Source: JOPF136 sp963773835 (GTDB lineage: Bacteria > Acidobacteriota > Terriglobia > Acidiferrales > UBA7541). From it: 64,000 nt of DNA. Both the position numbers and the translations under genes were made by a program. Below are positions 9,095 to 16,174 of this stretch, piece after piece. The stretch spans positions 1,488,001-1,552,000 of the forward strand of contig CAVZCQ010000001.1 of NCBI GenBank assembly GCA_963773835.1, given 5' to 3'. Within the stretch, counting starts at the first letter, position 1; each line of letters opens with the position of its first letter. A model generated the notes under the pieces. The model had not been told where the DNA came from, made no database searches, and worked only from the letters and a program-made list of their open reading frames with translations.

Positions 9095-9195
9095 CCCTGT
9101 ACCTCGGTTCCCGTTCCCGTCACGCAGTTCCCAGACGGGAACTCACTCGAGGCTTGCCCGCCGAAGCCGGAGCATCGCGTGGGAGGGCCACTGCG
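9095..9195. repeat. Interspersed repeat unit, copy B
   Basis: Second copy of the element at 7595-7755: 'CTCGGTTCCCGTTCCCGTC', an inverted TTCCC/GGGAA pair, then 'TGCCCGCCGAAGCCGGAGC' and GCGTGGGAGG. The rest of 9033-9449 shows no gene; it also carries a 'TCATTCCGG ... GGGACCTGCTTTT' unit. Confidence 0.65.
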
Positions 9196-9449
9196 TCCAT
9201 CCGCCTGCCCCGCGCTGTCATTCCGGGGCTCCTTGCCGTGGGACCTGCTTTTGCTTCTCCGCTCCGGCTCGCCACTAGCCTGCCCGCCGTCGGTGTGGCG
9301 GGCCACTGGTTGTTTGCTGCGTACAGCGCAGACTAGGATCGGCTGCCACCTGAGTCGCAGTGTGTCAGTCCCTTCCCCGCTAGATACATCCGAGAAGCCC
9401 TTGAATGGGAAGCTCGAGTATCGGAATATACGCTTTGAGTCAAAGATAA

Positions 9450-9986
9450 ATGAAAACGCACAACGGAAGCAGAGGATCGGACGCTGTCATCAGCCCGGAC
9501 GGAAAATACCGATACAAGCTTGAGAGATACTGGGCCCCTGGCCACGTCCCAGTTATTTGGATAATGCTAAACCCGAGTACAGCGAACCAGGTGGAAGACG
9601 ACGCTACCATCCGTCGGTGCATCTCGTTTGCTAAGCGCTGGGGTTTCGGCGGGATCGAAGTCTATAACCTATTTGCGTTCCGCTCACGGAACCCGATCCG
9701 GATGCGGCGGGCCCACGACCCAATCGGGCCCGACAATGATCGGTGGCTGAAAGCTGCGGCCCGAAGCGGGAGGACAGTCATAGTTGCTTGGGGACGATGC
9801 GGGACTTCCCTGCAGTCACGACGGGAGGCTGGAGTGATTGAACTTCTCGCCCGCTACATGAATATGCGCCCCTTCGCGTTGGGGCTGACAAAGCAGGGGA
9901 GCCCCAGGCACCCCCTTTACGTTCCCAACACCGCGGTCCTTAGACCTTTCGTCGTTACTCCGCGAATCACCCATCGGCCCGTTTAG
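9450..9986 (+). CDS. DUF1643 domain protein
   Basis: A 178-aa protein with the DUF1643 pattern: an N-terminal Y-R-Y-x-L-E-R-Y-W segment, then IMLNPSTAN, DDATIRRC, VYNLFAFRS and IVAWGRCG, ending with LTKQGSPRHPLYV. The family's role is unknown; it is common in phages and accessory islands. It directly precedes the XRE/ImmA/protease operon on the same strand, and its base composition looks more A+T-rich than genes to the left. It has no good Shine-Dalgarno; ATG 9450 is used because conserved residues start soon after. Confidence 0.85.
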   Translation: MKTHNGSRGSDAVISPDGKYRYKLERYWAPGHVPVIWIMLNPSTANQVEDDATIRRCISFAKRWGFGGIEVYNLFAFRSRNPIRMRRAHDPIGPDNDRWLKAAARSGRTVIVAWGRCGTSLQSRREAGVIELLARYMNMRPFALGLTKQGSPRHPLYVPNTAVLRPFVVTPRITHRPV

Positions 9987-10045
9987 TTCCTGGACCGCAT
10001 GCAGCTAGGCCACGCTAAGCATATGAAAACACGCAAATTCCTATA

Positions 10046-10062
10046 TGTAAGATATTCTTACA
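10046..10062. promoter_or_regulatory. Operator-like palindrome TGTAAGATATTCTTACA upstream of the island operon
   Basis: A 17-bp inverted repeat (7-bp arms, 3-bp centre) ends 20 bp before the -35 box of the operon promoter. One arm, TTCTTACA, recurs at 10088-10095 inside the promoter spacer. This layout suits autorepression by the XRE protein encoded at 11427-11861; that link is inference. Confidence 0.6.
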
Positions 10063-10081
10063 GAAGCCATGCGATATTTGC

Positions 10082-10110
10082 TTGACTTTCTTACAACGGT
10101 GCTTTAGCAT
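10082..10110 (+). promoter_or_regulatory. Promoter of the island operon (probably leaderless)
   Basis: TTGACT (10082-10087), 17-bp spacer, TAGCAT (10105-10110). The expected start point is 10117-10118, on the A of ATG 10118, so the first message would have no 5' leader. The spacer contains a half-site of the upstream palindrome. Confidence 0.6.
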
Positions 10111-10117
10111 GACAGCT

Positions 10118-10453
10118 ATGAAGGTAGAACAAATCGAGAGCGAGGTTGCCACCATCGAAACGGGGGGCATCTCGAACCACGACCCCGTGGCGATACTTCG
10201 CGAGACCCTCGAGCTCCAACGTGAGAGCACTCCCTCCCTCGACGTCGAAGAATTGCTGGAATTCGCGGTTGCCAACCCCAACACTGAAGTTGTGGATTCG
10301 CTTGGCGCAGTGAGCGTCGTCTGCGCGACGTACGGTGCGTATACCCCAGACAACCTGATTCCCCAGCGGCTGCTGACGCACGAGAACTTCAGTACTCTGA
10401 GCGGCCTAAAGAGAGTGATAAAGGAATTGGACAAAAGCCAGAGCAAGAAATGA
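10118..10453 (+). CDS. Small acidic protein, first gene of the island operon
   Basis: A 111-aa protein of unknown family. It has no signal peptide. Residues 1-60 are acidic and helical in character (IESEVATIETGG, LDVEELLEFAVANPNTE), followed by LGAVSVVCATYGAYTP with the only cysteine (Cys69) and a lysine-rich tail. An in-frame ATG at 10109 would overlap the -10 box, so ATG 10118 is preferred. Its stop overlaps the start of the radical SAM gene by 4 bp (ATGA), implying translational coupling. It could be a substrate or partner of that enzyme, or a recognition adaptor. No RiPP-precursor motif is evident, so a peptide-substrate role is only a possibility. Confidence 0.75.
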   Translation: MKVEQIESEVATIETGGISNHDPVAILRETLELQRESTPSLDVEELLEFAVANPNTEVVDSLGAVSVVCATYGAYTPDNLIPQRLLTHENFSTLSGLKRVIKELDKSQSKK

Positions 10454-11424
10454 AACACGGGCCTCAATTAACAGAACTGATTCTGGAGATCACAAACGCC
10501 TGCCATCACCGTTGCATCCATTGCAGCACGGTGGGTGGACTGCCGATTGCGAATGAGCTAACCCAAGCGGAGCGGCTTCGTGTTTTGCGCGAAGCCTGCG
10601 AACTCGGACTGGTCGAGCTCCGCCTCTTGGGAGGAGATCCCCTCTTTAGATGGCCAGATACCCTTGAGTTGGTTAAGGAGGCTAATCTTCAAGGAGTGAG
10701 CCAAGGATTGCTTTACACATCGGCGGTCGAATCTAATTTGGAGTGGCTTGAATCCCTACGGCGTCTCGCCCCGATTCGACTTTCCGCTGAGGCAAGCATC
10801 TATTCCGCGGCTCCCGAAATCCATGACGCGATCACACTCAGACCAGGCTCGCTCGAGCGACTGATCTCCAACTCCCGCGAGGCGGTGCGGGTCGGTTTTG
10901 ACCTAAACTGGAACTTCGTATGGATGAAACCGAATTTCCTAGAGCTCGAATCGGTAGTTGCCCTCGCAGCGGACATCGGGATTAAGAGGGTTCGCATTCT
11001 CCGCCTGATGCTGAACGGCCGAGCCAGAGCTAATCATGCACTATTGGAACTCTCAGCCGAGTTGGAAGGGCGCAGCGACTCGATCATGGAATCTTTAAGC
11101 GATCGATTTCCTGAGGTCTTAATTGCGTCCTCGAAACCACTCGCTTTTCGTCTCAGTGAGAACAACAAGACCTCCGTGGCGTCCTGCAGCGCCGGGGAAG
11201 CTCAGCTGGTCGTTCAAGCTGATGGCGATGTCCTACCCTGCATCGGTTTGAAAGACATGCCTCAATTTCGAGTTGGGAACGTACGCTCAGAATCCCTTGA
11301 AGAGATTTTTCTGCGTTGTCGCGGACCGGGCTTTGCTCGGACGTCTCAAGAGTTTCAAGAATGTCCCGCGATACTGTTTCAGAGGCGCCCAGAGCTGATT
11401 CAACTCACCATGGGAAGGATGTAA
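10450..11424 (+). CDS. Radical SAM enzyme with SPASM-like C-terminal cysteines
   Basis: A 324-aa radical SAM protein. Cys18-x3-Cys22-x2-Cys25 (CHHRCIHC) binds the SAM-cleaving 4Fe-4S cluster, and GGDP (61-64) is the SAM-binding motif. The C-terminal part (about 246-305) has Cys246, Cys264, Cys290 and Cys305 with ADGDVLPC and VGNVRSESLEEIF, the pattern of a short SPASM/twitch auxiliary-cluster domain. Such enzymes usually modify peptides or proteins, sometimes small molecules. It overlaps the small gene before it by 4 bp and is followed after 2 bp by the XRE gene. The substrate is unknown. Candidates are the 111-aa protein or, given the nucleotide enzymes in the operon, a nucleotide. Confidence 0.9.
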   Translation: MKHGPQLTELILEITNACHHRCIHCSTVGGLPIANELTQAERLRVLREACELGLVELRLLGGDPLFRWPDTLELVKEANLQGVSQGLLYTSAVESNLEWLESLRRLAPIRLSAEASIYSAAPEIHDAITLRPGSLERLISNSREAVRVGFDLNWNFVWMKPNFLELESVVALAADIGIKRVRILRLMLNGRARANHALLELSAELEGRSDSIMESLSDRFPEVLIASSKPLAFRLSENNKTSVASCSAGEAQLVVQADGDVLPCIGLKDMPQFRVGNVRSESLEEIFLRCRGPGFARTSQEFQECPAILFQRRPELIQLTMGRM

Positions 11425-11426
11425 AT

Positions 11427-11861
11427 ATGCCACCAAAGAGGGGCCTTGCACGGATATCCAACAGCGACCCGGAACGCGATTACCTCGCACAGAAACTCAA
11501 AGAGGCGCGTGAGTATCTGGGACTATCACAAGAGTATGTATCCCAACAGACTGGAATCCCCCGCCCAGCAATTTCTGAGGCAGAAGCCGGTAGGCGCAGG
11601 GTTGAGAGTCTTGAGCTGAAGAGACTAGCGACTCTCTATGGACGCCCCTTGAGCTACTTCTTGCCTGAGCGTGGATCCTCTGCTGCTTCAGCTAGCGGTC
11701 TAGAACTCCTTGAAGGAGAGAAGGCGGAGTTGAAACTCCGAAATCTGACGAAGGGCTTGCCGGTGGAGGATAGGGAGGAAATCCTTCGCTTTGCGGAATA
11801 TTTGCGACATAAAAGTTCTACACCACGGAGCAAGAGCGCTTCTAAAGGTGCTGAAAAATGA
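11427..11861 (+). CDS. XRE-family HTH transcriptional regulator
   Basis: A 144-aa DNA-binding protein. The helix-turn-helix lies at about residues 23-75 (LKEAREYLGLSQEYVSQQTG, then IPRPAISEAEAGRRRV). The C-terminal part is charged and rich in helix formers. GGAAGGA (11413-11419) precedes ATG 11427 by 7 bp; upstream in-frame codons would lie within the radical SAM gene. The stop overlaps the ImmA-like gene by 4 bp. In phage ImmR/ImmA and Deinococcus DdrO/IrrE, a metallopeptidase cleaves an XRE repressor to induce a response; this adjacent pair has the same order. It probably binds the 10046-10062 palindrome. Confidence 0.92.
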   Translation: MPPKRGLARISNSDPERDYLAQKLKEAREYLGLSQEYVSQQTGIPRPAISEAEAGRRRVESLELKRLATLYGRPLSYFLPERGSSAASASGLELLEGEKAELKLRNLTKGLPVEDREEILRFAEYLRHKSSTPRSKSASKGAEK

Positions 11862-12823
11862 CTCCGGCGCAGCTGATTACCGCAGCCAGCGGCGCTGCCC
11901 TGAAGGCCCATCGCTTTTTCGGCGTCGACCGTCAGAAGCGAGTGGACGTCTTCGGTGTTCTCAGGGGAGCGGGAAGTGAGGTGTTCTTCCGCCCTCTCAA
12001 GAAAGTCTGCGGAGCATATCTGCCAGGTGATGACCACGTGCCGGCAGTCCTGATAAATTCCAACATGCCTCTTAGTCGGCAGAGGTACACCGCCGCGCAT
12101 GAGTTGGGGCACATATTCTTAAGGCACAGTGTTATTAGCTTGGACAAGGATGTTGGGATCAGCTTCGAAGAGCGCAGGAACTGGACCGCGGAGGAAAACA
12201 TTGCCGAGACCTTCGCCGCCTTCTTCCTCATGCCCCAGGCTTTAGTGGAAACAAGCCTGCGCGAATTAAGAGTCTCGGAACTGACCCCCGAGACCGTTTA
12301 TTTGCTCTCGCTAAAGATGGGCAGCAGCTATCAAGCTACGGTCAATCAACTCCAAACCCTCAAGAGACTGACTTTCGCCGCGGCCACGGAACTCAGAAGG
12401 ATCCAGCCGAAATCGATCAAAAATGCCCTCACACCGTTCGAAGCCGGTCGCCACGACGTATGGATGCTCGACGACCACTGGAACGGACAGCCAGTCTACG
12501 CGGGTGCTGAGGACACCATTGTCCTTCGTCTAAACGAAACCCCGACGTCAGGCTACTCGTGGACCTGGAATGATAAGTCGGACAGCCTGCGTGTTCTACG
12601 GGACGAATTAATGGGCGAATCAGCTGATGAGGTGGGTGGCACGCGAGTTCGAGAGCTTGTCCTTGAGGTCCCTCCCGCCGCTCAAGCCGTGAGAATTGAT
12701 TTGGAGCGGCGGCAACCGTGGGATAGCGCCAGCAAACCTTCTGGTCATTTTAGTGTAGATCTTTTTCCGCAAGAGATCAGGAAGAGCGGCCCCCTAGTCT
12801 TGCCGACGCTGACATCGGTCTGA
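11858..12823 (+). CDS. ImmA/IrrE metallopeptidase fused to a chagasin-like (I42) protease-inhibitor domain
   Basis: A 321-aa two-domain protein. Residues 1-180: ImmA/IrrE zinc peptidase with HELGH (81-85) and a downstream AEENIAETFAAFFLMP helix supplying the third ligand (about Glu112). Residues about 195-315 match the three loops of chagasin-type inhibitors (MEROPS I42): NETPTSGYSW (226-235, family NPTTGY-W), EVGG (258-261, family G-x-G-G) and RRQPW (284-288, family RPW). Chagasins block papain-like C1 proteases with these loops. The next gene encodes just such a protease, 3 bp downstream, so the fusion probably restrains it and may release it when the metallopeptidase is triggered. No signal peptide is present, so it acts in the cytoplasm. 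The domain assignment is by motif reading and was not checked by a profile search. Confidence 0.88.
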   Translation: MTPAQLITAASGAALKAHRFFGVDRQKRVDVFGVLRGAGSEVFFRPLKKVCGAYLPGDDHVPAVLINSNMPLSRQRYTAAHELGHIFLRHSVISLDKDVGISFEERRNWTAEENIAETFAAFFLMPQALVETSLRELRVSELTPETVYLLSLKMGSSYQATVNQLQTLKRLTFAAATELRRIQPKSIKNALTPFEAGRHDVWMLDDHWNGQPVYAGAEDTIVLRLNETPTSGYSWTWNDKSDSLRVLRDELMGESADEVGGTRVRELVLEVPPAAQAVRIDLERRQPWDSASKPSGHFSVDLFPQEIRKSGPLVLPTLTSV

Positions 12824-12826
12824 AGC

Positions 12827-13504
12827 ATGCACATTAGCGTGAAAGATTCACAAGGCCCTGTGCGGGACCAGCATGATCGCCCCACTTGCGTCGCCTTCGC
12901 GGTTACTGCGCTTCACGAGCAGTTACGCCACTTGCTGGCCGGGCTTGGCGGAGGGGCAGACATCGACCTGTCAGAGGAATTCCTGCACTACCACTGCAAG
13001 CAGAGCGACGGTTTGAGCGCGACGTCCACGGGGACCACCGTCTCAGCGGCCTCCAAATCCTTGGCGAAACGAGGCCAATCCCTGGAGGCGCTTTGTCCAT
13101 ATCAATCCCGGCCGCACAGCCCGCGAACCAAACTCTCACCCCCTACTCCCGACGCTCTCGCCGATGGGAAGACGCGGCTCCTTTCAGGGCTTATACAACT
13201 CCCTCGAACATTGGCCAACGTCCGCAGGTCCCTTAAGGCGGGCTTGCCTGTCGTTGCCATTCTGGATCTGCACTCGAATGCCTACCTCGCGCCCGCCGGT
13301 CGGTTAGAATTCCCGCAGCCCGGCGATAGGCCCATTGGCCGGCATGCGATCTTGATAGTCGAACTTGAAGACTTTTCCAGCGAGCCTTCCGTCATCAGCT
13401 TCAAGAATTCGTGGGGGCTGAAGTGGGGAGACAAAGGTTTCGGGAGCATCACGGAGGATTACTTCAAGATGTACGGCCGCGAACTGTGGGGAATTAATTC
13501 TTAG
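12827..13504 (+). CDS. Cytoplasmic papain-like (C1) cysteine protease
   Basis: A 225-aa protein with the full papain catalytic set. Gln15 (oxyanion hole) and nucleophile Cys21 have the papain spacing of six (VRDQHDRPTCVAFAV). His173 lies in IGRHAILIVEL, and Asn194 in SFKNSWGLKWGDKGFGSI, a near-canonical NSWG..WGD-GF motif. There is no signal peptide and no inhibitory prodomain, which is unusual for C1 enzymes. Control must therefore come from elsewhere, most plausibly from the I42-like domain of the preceding gene. The start is 3 bp after the upstream stop. The target is unknown; it could process the operon's own proteins or degrade cellular ones. Confidence 0.88.
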   Translation: MHISVKDSQGPVRDQHDRPTCVAFAVTALHEQLRHLLAGLGGGADIDLSEEFLHYHCKQSDGLSATSTGTTVSAASKSLAKRGQSLEALCPYQSRPHSPRTKLSPPTPDALADGKTRLLSGLIQLPRTLANVRRSLKAGLPVVAILDLHSNAYLAPAGRLEFPQPGDRPIGRHAILIVELEDFSSEPSVISFKNSWGLKWGDKGFGSITEDYFKMYGRELWGINS

Positions 13505-13521
13505 GAGGAGAGAATCTCAAC

Positions 13522-14334
13522 TTGAGTCAATTCATTCGATCAGCTACCTGCCCCGACGCCTGGGCGGACGCCATGGAACATCTGCTAGACTGCGACGGGG
13601 CTAAGGATTTTAACCTCATCCTCGCCATTGAGAAACCGTGCAATGAGTTCCCAGCGGCGTCTCATGTCATAGACGCTTTGGCGCGACGTCTCGGCATGAA
13701 GAGCACTATGGAAAATGCAAACGCGATCTGGCCGTCCTTCTTTGCGCGCCCGGGTCGGGAAACGGCCCAGGTATTTTCCGACATCGAACGTTTTGCAGTT
13801 CGCGCCATTAAGTCTGCATGTAAAAATCGTCACGACTCGTATGTCGAGCGCCTTATTCGCTGGCGGAGCGGCGAGCCCGGGACATCGGTCCCACAGCTGC
13901 AGAGCATCCTGTCGAGACTAAAGAAAGAGATTGGCAATCGTGCTCCTAAGAGTTCTTCCTATGAAATCTCTATCTATTCGCCGGGTCTGGACGCCGGTTA
14001 TATGAGTTTTCCCTGTCTTTCGCATCTTTCATTTAAGTACGACCACCGTAGGAGATTAATTCATTTGACGGCCCTGTACCGCAACCACACATTCCTGAGC
14101 CATGCCTATGGGAATTTCGTTGGCCTTGGGCGCTTGATCGAGTTTGTCTGCAGGGAAACTGGAACCCTTCCTGGAGAATTAGTGTCCGTCAGTTCGCACG
14201 CGGATGCCGAAATCGCGCCTGGGCGAAAAACTGAGGTAAGAAATGCCATTCGGCGCGTCAGGGGTGTCCTCGCTGCGCGGGGAGCAAAGGCAGACTGCCA
14301 AGTAGACCGACACCTTTCAAGTGATCCAGATTGA
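13522..14334 (+). CDS. Thymidylate-synthase-fold protein (ThyA/dCMP hydroxymethylase-like)
   Basis: A 270-aa protein that I assign to the ThyA fold from motif order. Residues 31-40 resemble the N-terminal strand; MENANAIWPSFF (63-74) resembles the VANTIFP segment of divergent ThyA proteins. Then come SFPCLSHLSF (162-171) with the catalytic-type Pro-Cys165, an Arg187-containing LYRNH, GN-FVGLGRLIEFVC with Asn198, and ETGTLPGELVSVSSHADAE with His226. ThyA has PCH, YQRS-D, N and H-x-Y at these places. The His after PC and the Asp after YQRS are not kept, so a changed reaction (for example hydroxymethylation or another C5 modification) is possible. TTG 13522 is the start, with GGAGGAG upstream (13504-13510). 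The downstream dTMP kinase supports nucleotide metabolism. Confidence 0.65.
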   Translation: MSQFIRSATCPDAWADAMEHLLDCDGAKDFNLILAIEKPCNEFPAASHVIDALARRLGMKSTMENANAIWPSFFARPGRETAQVFSDIERFAVRAIKSACKNRHDSYVERLIRWRSGEPGTSVPQLQSILSRLKKEIGNRAPKSSSYEISIYSPGLDAGYMSFPCLSHLSFKYDHRRRLIHLTALYRNHTFLSHAYGNFVGLGRLIEFVCRETGTLPGELVSVSSHADAEIAPGRKTEVRNAIRRVRGVLAARGAKADCQVDRHLSSDPD

Positions 14335-14345
14335 GGTAGCCAGAT

Positions 14346-15008
14346 ATGTCTAAGCCCCTCTTGCTCGCATTCGAAGGTATAGATGGGACCGGTAAATCCA
14401 CTCAGTGTGCTCTGCTCTCCACTTGGTTGACGCAGCGAGGGATTAAAAACATAGTCGTCAAGGAACCCGGTGCGACAACCCTAGGTATGAGGCTACGCGA
14501 GGTGCTAGTCAATCGCACCACTGGGGAACTCTCAGCCTTCACAGAAACGCTGATGTTTGAGGCCGATCGATCTCATACCTACGAAACGCTGATCCTGCCC
14601 GCGCTACGGGACGCCACCACCGTCATCAAAGACCGGTCAATCTTCGGCACTCTCGCATACCAGGGATATGCGGGCGGAGTTTCGTTAGAGTTTATTCGAT
14701 CACTAACAAAGCATGCCACCCGAGGTCGACGCGCCGACTGGAGCTTTCTGCTGGACCTTTCAGTCGACCAGGCGGACAGAAGGCTTAGACAAAAGCACGG
14801 GAGCACCGGTCCCGATCACTTTGAAGCCGCAAATTCCAATCAAAAGGAAGTTGTCCGGCAGGGGTATCTCTCGGAGGCGCGAGCGAATAAGGATTGGTGC
14901 TCGGTACTAGATGCCTCCGAGTCAGTCGAAGGGCTCGCAGCTCAAATATCCAGCAAAGTGGCGCAGCTTCTTGGAATTGGCGGTAGCCCGTCCCAACAAG
15001 CGAAATAA
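14346..15008 (+). CDS. dTMP kinase-like nucleotide kinase
   Basis: A 220-aa P-loop kinase of the thymidylate kinase family. It has FEGIDGTGKST (9-19, Walker A), KEPGATTLGMRLREVL (the dTMP-binding 'REPGGT-LG' region) and KDRSIFGTLAYQG (the 'DRY--S--AYQG' motif). A lid region contains Arg-rich RRLRQKHG. Length is normal. It lies 11 bp after the ThyA-like gene and ends the operon. The housekeeping enzyme makes dTDP for DNA synthesis. As an island copy it may phosphorylate a modified nucleotide made by its neighbour, or serve as a phage-resistant duplicate. Confidence 0.88.
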   Translation: MSKPLLLAFEGIDGTGKSTQCALLSTWLTQRGIKNIVVKEPGATTLGMRLREVLVNRTTGELSAFTETLMFEADRSHTYETLILPALRDATTVIKDRSIFGTLAYQGYAGGVSLEFIRSLTKHATRGRRADWSFLLDLSVDQADRRLRQKHGSTGPDHFEAANSNQKEVVRQGYLSEARANKDWCSVLDASESVEGLAAQISSKVAQLLGIGGSPSQQAK

Positions 15009-15274
15009 TTATTCCCGCCGCAAGCCGGTGGGCCAAGAACTGGGGCTAACATCTAAACTTTACAATCTGAGTCACGGACCAACAGACAGTACCGAATCCT
15101 CAGGTGACAGAGCTTCGCGAAACCGCGGGCTGGCCTTCCACCAAACGGCGGGCAGGCGCGATGGGAAGACCTGTACGTGGCAGACGACGATGACCAGATT
15201 GGCCGCAAAGACCGCAGCTTTGCTATGCTTTCACACTCCCAGCCGTCTTCGAGGCCACAGAGGAGATTCCAGCT
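15009..15274 (+). other. Non-coding spacer at the end of the island
   Basis: No credible gene is seen between the dTMP-kinase-like gene and the short frame at 15275. Short GC-rich stretches are present, but no hairpin with a T-run was recognised, so the operon's terminator is not identified. It may be the right boundary of the island, since base composition returns to that of the neighbours beyond it. Confidence 0.4.
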
Positions 15275-15376
15275 ATGAAGCCTCTGAGGAGGCGACCTGA
15301 TGGCCAGAACGATCACTGCCAAAAGATCGGCTTCCAGGTTGCCACGATGGGAGTGGAGAAAACGGAAGGCGTCTGA
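15275..15376 (+). CDS. 33-codon frame immediately before the thioesterase (possible leader)
   Basis: ATG 15275 has AGAGGAGA 8 bp before it. The frame runs 33 codons to TGA 15374-15376, directly followed in the same frame by the TTG start of the thioesterase. It may be a short coupled leader peptide or a chance frame. No family is recognised. Confidence 0.25.
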   Translation: MKPLRRRPDGQNDHCQKIGFQVATMGVEKTEGV

Positions 15377-15805
15377 TTGAAGGACTCGTTGAAGCCAGGC
15401 ATCGAATATGAATTAGTGTACCGCGTGCCGGAGACGAAGACCGTGCCGCGGCTCTATCCAGAGGCGCCGGAATTCCAGTTGATGCCTCAAGTGTTTGCCA
15501 CCGGCTTTATGGTCGGATTGATCGAATGGGCCTGCATTCTGGCCATCCAGCCGCACATCGACTGGCCCGCCGAACAGAGCGTCGGCACGCACGTGAACCT
15601 CAGCCACTCCGCGGCAACTCCGCCCGGCTTCGAAGTGCGCGCCAAGGTCAAGCTGGTAGAAGTTGACGGCCGGCGCCTGGTCTTCGAAATCGAGGCCAGC
15701 GACGGTGTTGATGTCATTAGCAAAGGCACTCACGAGCGCTTCGTCATCAACGCGGCCAAGTTCGTGGAGAAGGTGAAGGCCAAGGCTCAGGCCGCTAAGC
15801 GCTAA
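15377..15805 (+). CDS. Hotdog-fold thioesterase (FlK-like)
   Basis: A 142-aa single-hotdog protein. The core resembles fluoroacetyl-CoA thioesterase FlK and its many relatives: VPRLYPEAPEF, ATGFMVGLIEWAC, VGTHVNLSHSAATPPG and GTHERFVINAAKF. Family members hydrolyse acyl-CoA thioesters; most FlK-like proteins are general housekeeping thioesterases, and fluoroacetate resistance should not be assumed. TTG 15377 is the start, with GGAAGG (15364-15369) 7 bp upstream. Conserved residues begin within ten codons, which rules out a later start. Confidence 0.85.
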   Translation: MKDSLKPGIEYELVYRVPETKTVPRLYPEAPEFQLMPQVFATGFMVGLIEWACILAIQPHIDWPAEQSVGTHVNLSHSAATPPGFEVRAKVKLVEVDGRRLVFEIEASDGVDVISKGTHERFVINAAKFVEKVKAKAQAAKR

Positions 15806-15955
15806 CAGAACAGTGGCGATTGACGGGTGGCGAGTGGCGAGAAGAGGCAGACGAGGTGAGACTCGCCGCGCACCTCCTGTAAGCCTCAGACATTCACTTT
15901 CCACTGCCCGGACTGTAAGATAGAGCTGTCTGGAACACGTGGGGAAAGGAGTGCT

Positions 15956-16174
15956 GTGGTGCTCCCGAGCAAGGAAGTCATCGTCAGGGACCCTGAAATC
16001 CTGGGCGGGACCGCGGTATTCCGCGGCACGCGCGTGCCGGTCCAGGCGATGTTCGACTACCTGGAAGGCGGCGAAACATTGGAAGAATTCCTCGCTGGAT
16101 TTCCCACCGTCTCGCGCGAGTTGGCGCTCGCCGCATTGGAAGAAGCAAAACAACGATTGCTCGCGCGGCCCTGA
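15956..16174 (+). CDS. DUF433 antitoxin
   Basis: A 72-aa DUF433 protein (VIVRDPEILGGTAVFRGTRVPVQAMFDYLEGG, with the pieces I-L-GG-x-x-x-x-GTRVPV diagnostic). DUF433 proteins have a helix-turn-helix-like fold and act as antitoxins paired with PIN-like DUF5615 proteins. GTG 15956 follows GGAAAGGAG closely. Its stop shares one base with the start of the toxin gene. Confidence 0.9.
   Translation: MVLPSKEVIVRDPEILGGTAVFRGTRVPVQAMFDYLEGGETLEEFLAGFPTVSRELALAALEEAKQRLLARP

Noticed and set aside
15377..15805. Fluoroacetate-resistance thioesterase
   Set aside because: The fold is FlK-like, but the wide family is mostly general thioesterases and no linked fluorometabolite genes are present.
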